From positions 88,466 to 152,465 of the forward strand of contig NZ_MKIO01000047.1 in assembly GCF_001938945.1 (NCBI RefSeq): a stretch of DNA of 64,000 bases, read 5' to 3'. A program made the translations under genes and the position numbers. The notes below the pieces were generated by a model, which saw only the letters and a program-made list of their open reading frames with translations, did not search any database and was not told where the DNA came from. This document shows, one piece after another, positions 1 to 8,494 of the stretch; positions within the stretch are counted from its first letter, which is position 1, and the number at the start of each line of letters is the position of its first letter. The DNA is from Xaviernesmea rhizosphaerae. Its GTDB lineage: Bacteria > Pseudomonadota > Alphaproteobacteria > Rhizobiales > Rhizobiaceae.

Positions 1-1587
1 CCAGAGCGTCAACTGGCGAAAATCGCCGGCTGTGCTGGAGGGGGAGGTGTGTTTTGCATCGGTCATGGCGATGTGGCAATCGACAATGGGCCATCCGAAG
101 AGGCCGTCTTCGAGGGCTTCCAGCGCGGTTTCCTCCACGGCGCGATAGAAACTCGCCGGCATCTGGCCGACATCCACTTCAAGCGCGAAACTGTTTCCGG
201 CGCCCTCCTTGCGCGGCTCGACGCGCAGGCCGACCGTGGCGAGGAAGGGGTTGGGCGGCCTGAAAATGAGTTCGAGGCCCGTGCCAATGCCGAGCAGCCG
301 TTCCACATGGACGATCGTGCTCTCTTCGAACGCGACCGAAAGGTCGAAATCGGCCAGCAGCGTGTCGCGGATGACGTCCTTTTGCACCTCGCCATAGAGC
401 GACAGGTAGATTTCGCCCGTGTCCGCTGTCTTGCGCAGGGCGATGAAGGGATCCTGTTCGGCAAGCTGGCTGAGCGCCACCCACAGGGCGCCATGGTCGC
501 CGGCTCTGGCGACCACGATTTTCGCTTCGAGCGTCGGCGGCGGAAAGGCCGTTTTGACGGCAGAGTCGCGCATGTCTCCCACGCTGTCGCCGATGCGCGC
601 ATGGGACAGACCCGAGATCCGGCCGATCTGCCCCGCCTGCAGGCAGGAGGCCGGACGGGTCTGCCCATTGTCAAAGACCTGAATTACAGTGACCCGCTCA
701 GGACCTCTCGGCAGGGAAAGTGTCTGGCGCAGCGCAATCGTGCCGGAGGTCAAGGCGACATAGGCCAGCTTTTCTCCGCCCCAGCCGCGCTCGATCTTGA
801 AGATCGTTCCTTCTACGGCAGCGGCGGGATCGCGAAGCGGCGCCGGCAGGATCGTAGCGATGGCGGACATCAGCGCCGGCACACCGACGCCTGTCATCGC
901 CGCGCCGGCGAAGCTCGGATGCAGCAGTCCCTGACCAACCTGCTCGCGCAGGGCGTCCTGCAGGCGTTGCGCGGTCAGGGTCTGCGGCGCCGTGAGATAA
1001 TCCGCAAGCAGATCGGGATCGTGATCCGCCATCGCCTCGCAAGCTGTGTCGAAGAGTGCGGGATCTCGAAGATCGAGCGGTTCGGCCCGGGCGTTTTTCG
1101 TGCCCGCTTCGATGACACGCGACACGCCAATCGGGCGCACGGGCAGCGCAGAGCGAAGCGCCGCGATCACCGCCGGAACGTCTGCCCCGCGGCGATCGAT
1201 CTTGTTGATGAAGAACACGAAGGGCACCCGCAGGCGCTGAAGCGCACGCACCAGAACCCGCGTCTGCGCCTGCACGCCTTCGACGGCGGAAACGACGACA
1301 ATCGCCGCGTCAAGCAGACCGAGAACCCGGTCGACTTCCGCGATGAAGTCCGGATGGCCGGGTGTGTCGATCAGGTTGACGATACGGTCCCCGATCTTGA
1401 ACGAGACAACCGCCGCCTTGATGGTGATCCCGCGTTGACGCTCAAGCGCCAGCGTGTCCGTTTGCGTGCTGCCCTTATCGACGCTCCCGAGGCGATCGAT
1501 CACGCCTGCATCGAAAAGAAGTCGTTCAGTCAGACTGGTTTTGCCAGCGTCCACATGGGCGAGGATGCCCAAATTCAAACTGCGCAT
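1..1587 (-). CDS. Tet(M)/Tet(O)-like ribosomal protection GTPase, C-terminus cut by window edge
   Basis: The minus strand encodes 529 codons from an ATG at 1587 with no stop before position 1, so the C-terminus is missing; relatives are about 640 residues, leaving roughly 110 unseen. It is an EF-G-like translational GTPase. The P-loop (AHVDAGKTSLTERL), switch I (QRGITIKAA), DTPGH and NKID motifs lie in order in the first 140 residues, followed by domain II. Family members bind the ribosome and dislodge tetracycline, but chromosomal relatives in rhizobia are largely untested, so resistance is only an inference. It is not adjacent to a regulator or a mobile element in what is visible. LepA, the other EF-G relative here, lies at 19.7 kb. 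Confidence 0.85.
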   Translation of the reverse strand, partial: MRSLNLGILAHVDAGKTSLTERLLFDAGVIDRLGSVDKGSTQTDTLALERQRGITIKAAVVSFKIGDRIVNLIDTPGHPDFIAEVDRVLGLLDAAIVVVSAVEGVQAQTRVLVRALQRLRVPFVFFINKIDRRGADVPAVIAALRSALPVRPIGVSRVIEAGTKNARAEPLDLRDPALFDTACEAMADHDPDLLADYLTAPQTLTAQRLQDALREQVGQGLLHPSFAGAAMTGVGVPALMSAIATILPAPLRDPAAAVEGTIFKIERGWGGEKLAYVALTSGTIALRQTLSLPRGPERVTVIQVFDNGQTRPASCLQAGQIGRISGLSHARIGDSVGDMRDSAVKTAFPPPTLEAKIVVARAGDHGALWVALSQLAEQDPFIALRKTADTGEIYLSLYGEVQKDVIRDTLLADFDLSVAFEESTIVHVERLLGIGTGLELIFRPPNPFLATVGLRVEPRKEGAGNSFALEVDVGQMPASFYRAVEETALEALEDGLFGWPIVDCHIAMTDAKHTSPSSTAGDFRQLTLW

Positions 1588-1811
1588 GATGCCTCAGCTT
1601 CTCAGAAAGTCGGATGTGAAGTTCGTGAGAAGTGAGTCGGCGCATTGGGACCCCCGGTCGTTCGAGAGAGAATGGTCTTTCGCGGTGCCTGATCCAGACG
1701 ATCAGCATCAACAGTGTGCCTGTCCATCGAATGATGTCAAGCCAGCCGCCCTTAGTGCGATCGCGCGAAAATCGCTTGCACAACGCATAAGTCTGCGCTT
1801 ATCTCAAGCAC

Positions 1812-2126
1812 ATGATGACGGACGATCTCTTCAAGGCGCTGGCCGACCCGACGCGGCGCAGGATTTTCGAGAAGCTGGCCGAGGGCGGGCGCACCGCGAG
1901 CGCGCTGCGCGAGGGCATGGCGATCAGCCAGCCGGCGATGTCGCAGCACCTTGCGGTGCTGCGCAAGGCCGGGCTCCTGCGGGAGGCGCGCAAGGGCCGT
2001 TTCGTCGAATATCAGGTCGAACCGGAGGGGCTGGCGCGGATGGCCGAATGGCTGGCCCGTTACCGCGCCTACTGGCCCGAGCGAATCGACGCGCTCAAGA
2101 CCCTGTTGCGGGAGATGGATCAATGA
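1812..2126 (+). CDS. ArsR-family winged-helix transcriptional regulator
   Basis: The 104-residue protein is a compact winged-helix repressor: helix 1 with LADPTRRRIFEKL, then the recognition region with ISQPAMSQHLAVLRKAGLL and a wing ending in RFVEYQVEP. No cysteine metal site is visible, so it is not an arsenic or metal sensor of the classical type. Its stop overlaps the start of the next gene by four bases (ATGA), which indicates translational coupling. ArsR-SRPBCC pairs are common in alphaproteobacteria, and the regulator usually controls its own operon. The ligand is unknown. Confidence 0.88.
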   Translation: MMTDDLFKALADPTRRRIFEKLAEGGRTASALREGMAISQPAMSQHLAVLRKAGLLREARKGRFVEYQVEPEGLARMAEWLARYRAYWPERIDALKTLLREMDQ

Positions 2127-2470
2127 CCGAGGACACCCCTGTGGATGCCGCTCTCCTGTTCGAGGAGACGCTGGATGCACCGCTGCCGAAAGTCTGGCGC
2201 GCCCTGAGCATCCCGGCGCTGCGTGCGCAATGGCTTCCCTCAGGGGATCTGATGGAGCCGGACGGGGTGGAGGTGGTTCCCGGTCAAACGATGCGCTACA
2301 GGATGCGCGAGCGCACGCCGCCCTTCCTCGAGAGCCATGTGACGATCCGCCTGACGCCGGGCGAGGATGGCGGCACGCATATCCGCATCCTTCACGAACT
2401 GGCCAGGCCGCGCGCGGCCGGCCCGGTGGCGGCCAATGCCAACAGAGCGGCCCTGCTGAGCGCCGCCTGA
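2123..2470 (+). CDS. SRPBCC / AHSA1-type START-like domain protein
   Basis: The 115-residue protein begins inside the arsR stop codon. It has the N-terminal strand (LLFEETLDAPLPKVWRAL) and the WLPSGD and VVPGQTMRYRM stretches typical of AHSA1-like helix-grip proteins, a fold that binds hydrophobic ligands. It is somewhat shorter than the usual 140-160 residues, and its last 20 residues look non-homologous (alanine-rich), so the C-terminal strand-helix may be degenerate. The function is probably linked to the regulator encoded just upstream. Confidence 0.75.
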   Translation: MTEDTPVDAALLFEETLDAPLPKVWRALSIPALRAQWLPSGDLMEPDGVEVVPGQTMRYRMRERTPPFLESHVTIRLTPGEDGGTHIRILHELARPRAAGPVAANANRAALLSAA

Positions 2471-2515
2471 CCGCGTTCCCGACAGCTTACACTCCAACAG
2501 CAGGAGAATTCGCCG

Positions 2516-3130
2516 ATGCGCGAAGCGATGCAACTTGTCCCCATGGTCGTCGAACAGTCCAGCCGGGGGGAACGGTCGTTCGACATCTATTCCCGGCTCC
2601 TGCGCGAGCGGATCATCTTCCTCAATGGCGAGGTGAACGACACGGTGGCCGCGCTCGTCTGCGCCCAGCTCCTGTTTCTGGAAGCGGAGGATCCGACGCG
2701 GCCGATCCATCTCTACATCAACTCACCCGGCGGCGTGGTGACGGCTGGCCTCGCCATGTATGACACCATGCATTACATCCGGCCGCCGGTGCATACGCTG
2801 TGCATGGGCACGGCCCGCTCCATGGGCTCCTTCCTGCTGATGGCCGGCGAGCCGGGCCAGCGCGCAGCACTTCCCAATGCCAGCCTGCATGTCCACCAGC
2901 CGCTCGGCGGCTTCCAGGGGCAGGCGTCGGATTTCATGATCCATGCCGAGGAAATGCAGCAGACCAAGCGCCGCATGATCCGGCTCTACGCACAGCATTG
3001 CGGGCGCAGCGAGGAGGAGGTCGAGCGCACGCTCGACCGAGATTGCTTCATGACCGCCGAGCAGGCGCTGGAATGGGGGCTGATCGACCGCATTCTCGAC
3101 CGCCGCGCGCTGGAGCTGCCGGCGGCGTGA
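2516..3130 (+). CDS. clpP: ATP-dependent Clp protease proteolytic subunit (ClpP paralogue)
   Basis: This 204-residue serine protease subunit would form the tetradecameric barrel that works with ClpA or ClpX. The triad is Ser102 (in GTARSMG), His127 (LHVHQPL) and Asp176 (DRDCFM), each exactly five residues beyond the E. coli numbers. The residues around the serine differ from the usual GQAASMGA: there is a Thr and an Arg near it, as in secondary ClpP paralogues of rhizobia. An AGGAG sits ahead of the ATG. No clpX or clpA is adjacent, so this is a solitary copy rather than the main clpP-clpX locus. Confidence 0.93.
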   Translation: MREAMQLVPMVVEQSSRGERSFDIYSRLLRERIIFLNGEVNDTVAALVCAQLLFLEAEDPTRPIHLYINSPGGVVTAGLAMYDTMHYIRPPVHTLCMGTARSMGSFLLMAGEPGQRAALPNASLHVHQPLGGFQGQASDFMIHAEEMQQTKRRMIRLYAQHCGRSEEEVERTLDRDCFMTAEQALEWGLIDRILDRRALELPAA

Positions 3131-3193
3131 CCGAAGGTCGCGGTCCGGCGTGCAATGATGCAGGCCGAGGCTGCGCCCCTTGAGACAGTCGAC

Positions 3194-3213
3194 CCCGGCG
3201 GCGAGCCGCCGGG
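3194..3213 (+). terminator. Hairpin after clpP
   Basis: An 8-bp perfect GC stem (CCCGGCGG / CCGCCGGG) with a CGAG tetraloop is followed by CCTTGTTC. It lies between the convergent clpP and pheT genes and probably ends clpP. The T-tract is weak. Confidence 0.5.
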
Positions 3214-3238
3214 CCTTGTTCGGTTCTGCCGAAGGGCC

Positions 3239-5662
3239 TCAGGCGCGCAGCGTGCCGCCTGTGGCCTTGGTGACGTTGGCGACGATGCGGCCGGTGAGCG
3301 CCTCGAAGTCCTCGTCCGTCAGCGTGCGCTCGGCCGGCTGGATCGTGACTTCGATTGCCACCGACTTCTTGCCCTCGCCAAGCGCTCCGCCCTCGAACAC
3401 GTCGAAGACATTGACGCTTGCGATCAGCTTGCGGTCGGCGGTCGAGGCGGCCTTGAGGATCGCGCCGGCTTCCACCGCGCGGTCGACCACGAAGGCGAAG
3501 TCGCGGCGCACGGCCTGGAAGGGCGAGAGATCGAGCGCCGGCTTGGTGCGGGTCGCCTTCTTCTTCGGCTCTGGCAGCGCATCGACGAAGACCTCGAAGC
3601 CGGCTAGCGCGCCCGAGACATCCAGCGCGGCCAAAACCTTGGGATGGAATTCGCCGAAATAGCCGAGCGTGATCTTCGGGCCGTATTTGATCGTGCCCGA
3701 GCGTCCCGGATGGTACCAGGACGGGCCGCCGGCCTCGATCTGGACATTGGCCATGGGCACGCCGCAGGCTTCCAGCACCGCCAGCGCATCGGCCTTGGCG
3801 TCGAAGACGTCGATCGGCTTGCCGCCGCCCTTCAGCCCGTTCGACCAGGAGCGCCCGGCGCCGGCAAGGCTGGCCGTGCCGCGGCGCAAGCCGCCGGCCA
3901 CGCGCCGCTGGCCTTCCGGCTTGTCGCTTTCATAGGTGCCCGAAACCTCGAACAACGCGACATCGCCATGGCCCTTGTCGGCATTGCGCTGGGCGGCTGT
4001 CAAAAGGCCTGGCAGCAGCGAGGGGCGCATGTCCGACATGTCGGCGGCGATCGGGTTGACCAGCGAAAGCTCCGGCTTGCCGCCGCCGAACAGCTCGGCC
4101 TGGTCCTTGGGGATGAAGGACCAGGTGACGGCTTCCAGCATGCCGCGTGCGGCCAGCGCCCGCTTGGCGGCTCGGGTGCGGATCTGCAGGAGCGTCAGGA
4201 TACGGCCATTAACGGCATCGATCCGCTCCAGGGCCACGGGACGGATGCGATCGACGCCGTGGATGCGCATGACCTCTTCCACCAGATCGGCCTTGCCCTC
4301 GACATCCGGCCGCCAGGAGGGGACGGTGACGCGTGCCCGCGCGCCCTGATCCTCGACCGTGAAGCCGAGCTTTTCCAGGATCGTGCGCGACTGAGCCGGC
4401 TCGATCGTCAGGCCCGTCAGGCGGCTGACCTCGGAATAGGGAAAGTCCACCACCCTGGCCGCCGTCTCGCCGCTGCCGGCAATGACCGCCTCGCAAGGGC
4501 TGCCGCCGCACAGCTCAAGCACCAGCGCGGTCGCGCGGTCGAGGCCGGGGATCATATAGGCCGGATCGACCCCGCGCTCGAAGCGGTAGCGGGCGTCGGT
4601 GATGATGCCGAGGCTGCGGCCGGTTTTGGCGATGTTCATCGGATCCCACAGGGCCGATTCGATCAGCACCTCGGTCGTGGTCTCGTCGCAGCCGGAATGC
4701 TCGCCGCCCATGATGCCGCCGATCGATTCCACGCCGTTCTCGTCGGCGATGACGACATTGGCCGGCGAGAGCTTGTATTCGCGGGTGTCGAGTGCGAGCA
4801 CGGTCTCGCCCTCCTTCGCCCGGCGCACGGTGAGATCGCCCTTGACCTTGGCGGCATCGAAGACGTGCAGCGGCCGGCCCTGGTCAAAGGTCATGTAGTT
4901 GGTGATGTCAACGAGCGCATTGATCGGGCGCAGGCCGATCGCGGTCAGCCGGCGGCGCATCCAGTCCGGGCTCTGGCCGTTGCGCACACCCTTGACGAGA
5001 CGCAGCGCGAAGCCGGGGCAGAGCGCGGGATCGTCGAGATCGAGCGTCACCTTGACCGGTGTCTCGCCCGAAAGCGGGAGCGCCGGAGCAGGCGTCGTCT
5101 TCAGCCGGCCGAGGCCGGCGGCGGCGAGATCGCGGGCAATGCCGTGAATCGAGGTGCAGTCCGGCCGGTTCGGCGTCAGGTTGATCTCGATGACGGGATC
5201 GTCAATGCCGGCATAGGAGGCGAAACTGGTGCCGACGGGGGCATCCTCCGGCAGCTCGATGATGCCGTTATGGTCGTCGGAGATTTCCAGCTCCTTCTCC
5301 GAGCACATCATGCCCCGGCTTTCGACACCGCGAATGGTGCCGACCGAGAGCGTGACATTGAGCCCGGGAACATGGGTGCCGGGCGCGGCAAAGGCGCCGA
5401 CGAGTCCCGCGCGCGCATTGGGCGCGCCGCAGACCACCTGCACCGGCTGGCCGGCGCCGGTATCGACCATCAGCACCTTCAGCTTGTCGGCTTGCGGATG
5501 CTTCTCGGCCGAGACCACTTTGGCGATCAGGAAGGGCTTGAATGCCGCTTTGTCATCGACATCCTCCACTTCGAGACCGATCGCGGTCAGGCGTTCGCAG
5601 ATCTCGTCCAGCGTGGCGTCGGTCTCAAGATGATCCTTGAGCCAGGAAAGGGTGAATTTCAT
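3239..5662 (-). CDS. pheT: Phenylalanine--tRNA ligase beta subunit
   Basis: The 807-residue protein is the beta subunit of the alpha2-beta2 phenylalanyl-tRNA synthetase. The order is: N-terminal B1 region, tRNA-binding (EMAP-like) domain around residues 40-150, B3/B4 editing domain, B5 domain, catalytic-like core, and a C-terminal ferredoxin-fold anticodon-binding domain ending near the last 90 residues (SPFQAVRRDFAFVVD). Full length for the family. It lies downstream of pheS on the same strand but is separated from it by the brnTA module, which is unusual because pheS and pheT are normally adjacent. Confidence 0.98.
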   Translation of the reverse strand: MKFTLSWLKDHLETDATLDEICERLTAIGLEVEDVDDKAAFKPFLIAKVVSAEKHPQADKLKVLMVDTGAGQPVQVVCGAPNARAGLVGAFAAPGTHVPGLNVTLSVGTIRGVESRGMMCSEKELEISDDHNGIIELPEDAPVGTSFASYAGIDDPVIEINLTPNRPDCTSIHGIARDLAAAGLGRLKTTPAPALPLSGETPVKVTLDLDDPALCPGFALRLVKGVRNGQSPDWMRRRLTAIGLRPINALVDITNYMTFDQGRPLHVFDAAKVKGDLTVRRAKEGETVLALDTREYKLSPANVVIADENGVESIGGIMGGEHSGCDETTTEVLIESALWDPMNIAKTGRSLGIITDARYRFERGVDPAYMIPGLDRATALVLELCGGSPCEAVIAGSGETAARVVDFPYSEVSRLTGLTIEPAQSRTILEKLGFTVEDQGARARVTVPSWRPDVEGKADLVEEVMRIHGVDRIRPVALERIDAVNGRILTLLQIRTRAAKRALAARGMLEAVTWSFIPKDQAELFGGGKPELSLVNPIAADMSDMRPSLLPGLLTAAQRNADKGHGDVALFEVSGTYESDKPEGQRRVAGGLRRGTASLAGAGRSWSNGLKGGGKPIDVFDAKADALAVLEACGVPMANVQIEAGGPSWYHPGRSGTIKYGPKITLGYFGEFHPKVLAALDVSGALAGFEVFVDALPEPKKKATRTKPALDLSPFQAVRRDFAFVVDRAVEAGAILKAASTADRKLIASVNVFDVFEGGALGEGKKSVAIEVTIQPAERTLTDEDFEALTGRIVANVTKATGGTLRA

Positions 5663-5830
5663 CGGTTCGTTCTCGTTTCGAAAATGGCATGGGCCGCGAT
5701 GTGCTCAACGCCGTAAGCTGGGTTCGCCGCTGCAGGACATTTTCCCGAACAACGGTCTTGTCGTTCAAAGTGCTGGATGGGTGAGCCCCATGGCCAGCCG
5801 GTCGTTCCTCGTCGCCCTCGCGAGTATCGC

Positions 5831-6145
5831 CTATTGCTGGCCAGTTTTTACGTAATCGGCCAGAACGGCATTGATCCGGCTTTGCCAGCCAGGCCCCGTC
5901 TTGCGGAAGTGCTCGATCACGTCCTTGTCCAGCCGAAGGCCCACACGCTCTTTCACGGGTGCTTTTTGCGGGCCTCGTTGGCCACGGCTGCGCTCTAAAG
6001 CCTGGGCGATGTCAGCGAAGCTTCCCTGCATCGGCTGGGCATCCGACAGATCTTCTGCCGTCACTTCGCGCACCTCGCCCTCCGCATCAGTGAGCGGCGG
6101 ACGGATCTCGTTTTGCATCGGAAAAGATTTTCTGCTCTCGCTCAT
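5831..6145 (-). CDS. brnA: BrnA-type antitoxin
   Basis: The 104-residue protein has the BrnA C-terminal ribbon-helix-helix region: KERVGLRLDKDVIEHFRKTG followed by GWQSRINAVLADYV. BrnA binds and neutralises the BrnT ribonuclease, and the dimer represses its own promoter. The start overlaps the end of the brnT frame by 59 bases, as expected for brnTA operons in which the toxin gene comes first. An in-frame ATG at 6115 is an alternative start. The gene looks intact although its partner toxin frame is broken. Confidence 0.88.
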   Translation of the reverse strand: MSESRKSFPMQNEIRPPLTDAEGEVREVTAEDLSDAQPMQGSFADIAQALERSRGQRGPQKAPVKERVGLRLDKDVIEHFRKTGPGWQSRINAVLADYVKTGQQ

Positions 6146-6379
6146 TGGCCTTCCTCAGAGAGATGATCCGCATCTTGCTGCCGCGCATGGTCCAGCACAT
6201 CACGTGCAGGCGTTCGCGGATTTTGCCCAGGGATACGAAACGATGTTCGCCGTAGTCTTCGCGTGAATCCATGACGGTCAAGGCCGCTGCAGGATCCATC
6301 AAAGCGGCGCGTCCGCAAAGTCGATCCGACGCTCACGCAGCGTCTTCTGGCGTTTCTCTTCATCCCATTCGAGATCCAT
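6087..6379 (-). pseudogene. brnT: BrnT-type ribonuclease toxin gene with a frameshift
   Basis: The minus strand from the ATG at 6379 encodes MDLEWDEEKRQKTLRERR and then DFADAPL before a TGA at 6299-6301. This is a canonical BrnT N-terminus. The rest of the toxin (MDPAAALTVMDSREDYGEHR..., through MRIISLRKANEREQKIF) continues in another frame from 6302 to 6087. One missing base near CTTTG at about 6300 would join the two halves into an approximately 97-residue BrnT. The toxin is therefore probably inactive, or the base call is wrong; translation from the internal TTG/ATG would lack the first third of the fold. Confidence 0.8.
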
Positions 6380-6394
6380 CTCTACCACAACTCT

Positions 6395-6414
6395 TTATTT
6401 GTGGGCACAAATAA
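6395..6414. promoter_or_regulatory. Perfect palindrome, probable BrnA operator
   Basis: A perfect inverted repeat (TTATTTGTG, two-base centre, CACAAATAA) lies 16 bp upstream of the brnT start. It is AT-rich, unlike its surroundings. BrnTA operons are autorepressed through an upstream palindrome, so this is the likely BrnA site. Confidence 0.65.
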
Positions 6415-6465
6415 ATTGGATGCTGCTGGACCTCTGCCAATGGGCTGGAGCGAAAGCAGCTGTCT

Positions 6466-7554
6466 TTACTGGCTCAGCCCCCCGAACAGCGTCGGCATAT
6501 CCAGCGGGCGGAAGCCGTAGTGGCTGAGCCAGCGGGCATCCGCATTGAAGAAGTCGCGCAGATCCGGCATGCCGTATTTCAGCATGGCGATGCGGTCGAG
6601 GCCCATGCCCCAGGCGAAGCCCTGGTAGACATCCGGGTCCAGCCCGCCGGCGCGCAGCACGTTCGGGTGGACCATGCCGCAGCCGAGGATCTCCATCCAG
6701 TCCTTGCCCTCGCCGAACTTGACGATCGGGCCGGAGGAGCGGTCGCACTGGATATCGACCTCGAAGGAGGGCTCGGTGAAGGGGAAGAAGGACGGCCGGA
6801 AGCGCATGGTGATGTCCTCCACCTCGAAGAAGGCCTTGCAGAATTCGGTCAGCACCCAGCGTAGATTGGCGACATTGGCCGTCTTGTCGACCACCAGGCC
6901 TTCCACCTGATGGAACATCGGCGAATGGGTGGCGTCCGAATCCTGGCGATAGGTCTTGCCGGGAATGATGATGCGGATCGGCGGCTCCTGCGCTTCCATG
7001 GTGCGCACCTGCACCGGCGAGGTATGCGTGCGCAGCACCTTCTGCTCATTGCCGTCGCCGCCGGCCTGCAGGAAGAAGGTGTCGTGCATTTCGCGCGCGG
7101 GATGGCCCTCGGGGAAGTTCAGGGCGGTGAAGTTGTAATAGTCGGTCTCGATATCGGGCCCTTCCGCAATGGAGAAGCCCATATCGGCGAAGATCGCGGT
7201 GATCTCGTCGACGATCTGGCTGATGGGGTGGATGCGGCCACGCTCGGCCGGGGACGAGCGCACCGGCAGCGTCACGTCGAGGGTTTCGCGCACCAGCCGC
7301 TCGGCGATGGCGGCATCCTTCAGCGCGGCCTTGCGCGTGGCGATGGCGTCGCTCACGCGCGTCTTCAGCGCATTGATCGCTGCGCCGCGCGTCTGCCGCT
7401 CTTCCGGCGACATGGTGCCCAGCGTTTTCAAAAGGTCGGAGACCGACCCCTTCTTGCCCAAGGCGCCGACGCGCACGGCTTCGATCGCCGCTTCGTCGGC
7501 GGCCGTCTCGATGTCGTTCAGCAGGGTGCTTTCCAGAAGCGCGAGATCGCTCAT
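6466..7554 (-). CDS. pheS: Phenylalanine--tRNA ligase alpha subunit
   Basis: The 362-residue catalytic subunit charges tRNA-Phe. It shows the N-terminal coiled-coil arm (about residues 1-90), then the class II core with HPAREMHDTF (motif 2 region), FHQVEGLVVD, FTEPSFEVD and the motif 3 stretch GFAWGMGLDRIAML near the C-terminus. Length is normal. The start ATG overlaps the stop of the upstream kinase-fold gene by four bases (ATGA), so pheS is translationally coupled to it. The pheT partner is downstream, beyond the brnTA module. Confidence 0.98.
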   Translation of the reverse strand: MSDLALLESTLLNDIETAADEAAIEAVRVGALGKKGSVSDLLKTLGTMSPEERQTRGAAINALKTRVSDAIATRKAALKDAAIAERLVRETLDVTLPVRSSPAERGRIHPISQIVDEITAIFADMGFSIAEGPDIETDYYNFTALNFPEGHPAREMHDTFFLQAGGDGNEQKVLRTHTSPVQVRTMEAQEPPIRIIIPGKTYRQDSDATHSPMFHQVEGLVVDKTANVANLRWVLTEFCKAFFEVEDITMRFRPSFFPFTEPSFEVDIQCDRSSGPIVKFGEGKDWMEILGCGMVHPNVLRAGGLDPDVYQGFAWGMGLDRIAMLKYGMPDLRDFFNADARWLSHYGFRPLDMPTLFGGLSQ

Positions 7555-8396
7555 GAGGGGAACCTGTTCTGGCCGTTATGGCCGCAAGGGTGGTCTATCG
7601 GGGTGAGAAGGGCGGACCGAAGGAAATCGGTCGCCAGAATGAAGCGGGTGATATCGGCGCCCTGGCGGAGGCGATCGACCAGGCGGGCGAGCGGCAGGGC
7701 GCGGGCAAACATCGGCACGAGGCGGGCAAGCGCAGTCTCCGCGTCCTGCGGCCGGTGCTGCCGCCAGGCGCAGAGCGCCTGCCACCGTGTCTCCGGCAGG
7801 AGGGCACGGCTCGCCACCTGCAGGAACAGGAGCCAGAGATCGCGCGCCTGTGCCAGCGGCAGCGGCATGACGGCAACGGGATCCTCTTCGAAATCCATGA
7901 AGCCGAACCCCTCCGCGCCGAGCGAGAAATCGCGCGGATGCGGTCGCCCATGGCAGAGCCGCGCGCTATGAAGGCGCCCGAGTTCGCCAGCCGAGCGGAC
8001 CAGAAGCGCGTCGTGACCCTGCGCATCGATCAGACGCAGGGCCTTCATCTGGCCGAGCACGTTCGGACCCAGATCCGACAGGACCAGCGCGGTCGGGCTG
8101 CGATAGAGCACCTCCGGCGTGCGGAAGCCGGCGCGCGTCAACCTGTCGATCTGGCGGATTTCCCGCGCGACCATCGCCTCGGCCGGAACGCGCGGGGAAG
8201 GGGCGAGCGCGCGGGCGGTCGGGCCGAGCCGCGCGGCGATGAGGCGCAGATGATGCCCACGCCAGGGCGCGCGCCGGCCATAGCGCTTGATCCAGATCGT
8301 CCGGTCGGACAGCGCCACGCGCTGGACGCGCCGGGACGAGCCGGCAAGCGCTGCCAGCATCGTCTCGACATCCGCATCCTTCAGCCCTTGGAGCAT
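7551..8396 (-). CDS. Kinase-fold protein (LPS kinase/InaA-like), substrate unknown
   Basis: The 281-residue protein has features of the eukaryotic-type kinase fold. These are a VALSDRTIWIKRYG strand with a candidate ATP-binding lysine, REIRQIDRLTRAGFRTPEVL resembling helix C, a catalytic-loop-like HGRPHPRDF, and FMDFEEDP in the position of the DFG segment. This resembles the lipopolysaccharide kinase (Kdo/WaaP, InaA) group. Rhizobial homologues may carry vague kinase or phosphatase names. It lies between rplT and pheS on the same strand and is coupled to pheS. The assignment to the fold is fairly secure; the function is not. Confidence 0.65.
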   Translation of the reverse strand: MLQGLKDADVETMLAALAGSSRRVQRVALSDRTIWIKRYGRRAPWRGHHLRLIAARLGPTARALAPSPRVPAEAMVAREIRQIDRLTRAGFRTPEVLYRSPTALVLSDLGPNVLGQMKALRLIDAQGHDALLVRSAGELGRLHSARLCHGRPHPRDFSLGAEGFGFMDFEEDPVAVMPLPLAQARDLWLLFLQVASRALLPETRWQALCAWRQHRPQDAETALARLVPMFARALPLARLVDRLRQGADITRFILATDFLRSALLTPIDHPCGHNGQNRFPS

Positions 8397-8426
8397 CTCC
8401 TGCCCGTCCTGCCGTGATCCAAGAAA

Positions 8427-8459
8427 AAACCCGCGCCGGCTCAGCGCCAGCGCGGGTTT
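8427..8459 (-). terminator. Rho-independent terminator after rplT
   Basis: A perfect 10-bp stem (AAACCCGCGC / GCGCGGGTTT) with a 13-nt loop is followed on the minus strand by a run of six T. It lies just downstream of rplT and would end most infC-rpmI-rplT transcription before the kinase-fold and pheS genes. Confidence 0.9.
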
Positions 8460-8494
8460 CCCAAAAAGTGACGATAGCTTGGGAAGCGCTGGTC

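Noticed and set aside
3644..5716. 690-codon plus-strand open frame
   Set aside because: It is antisense to pheT, which has full family similarity; long antisense frames are expected in GC-rich genes.
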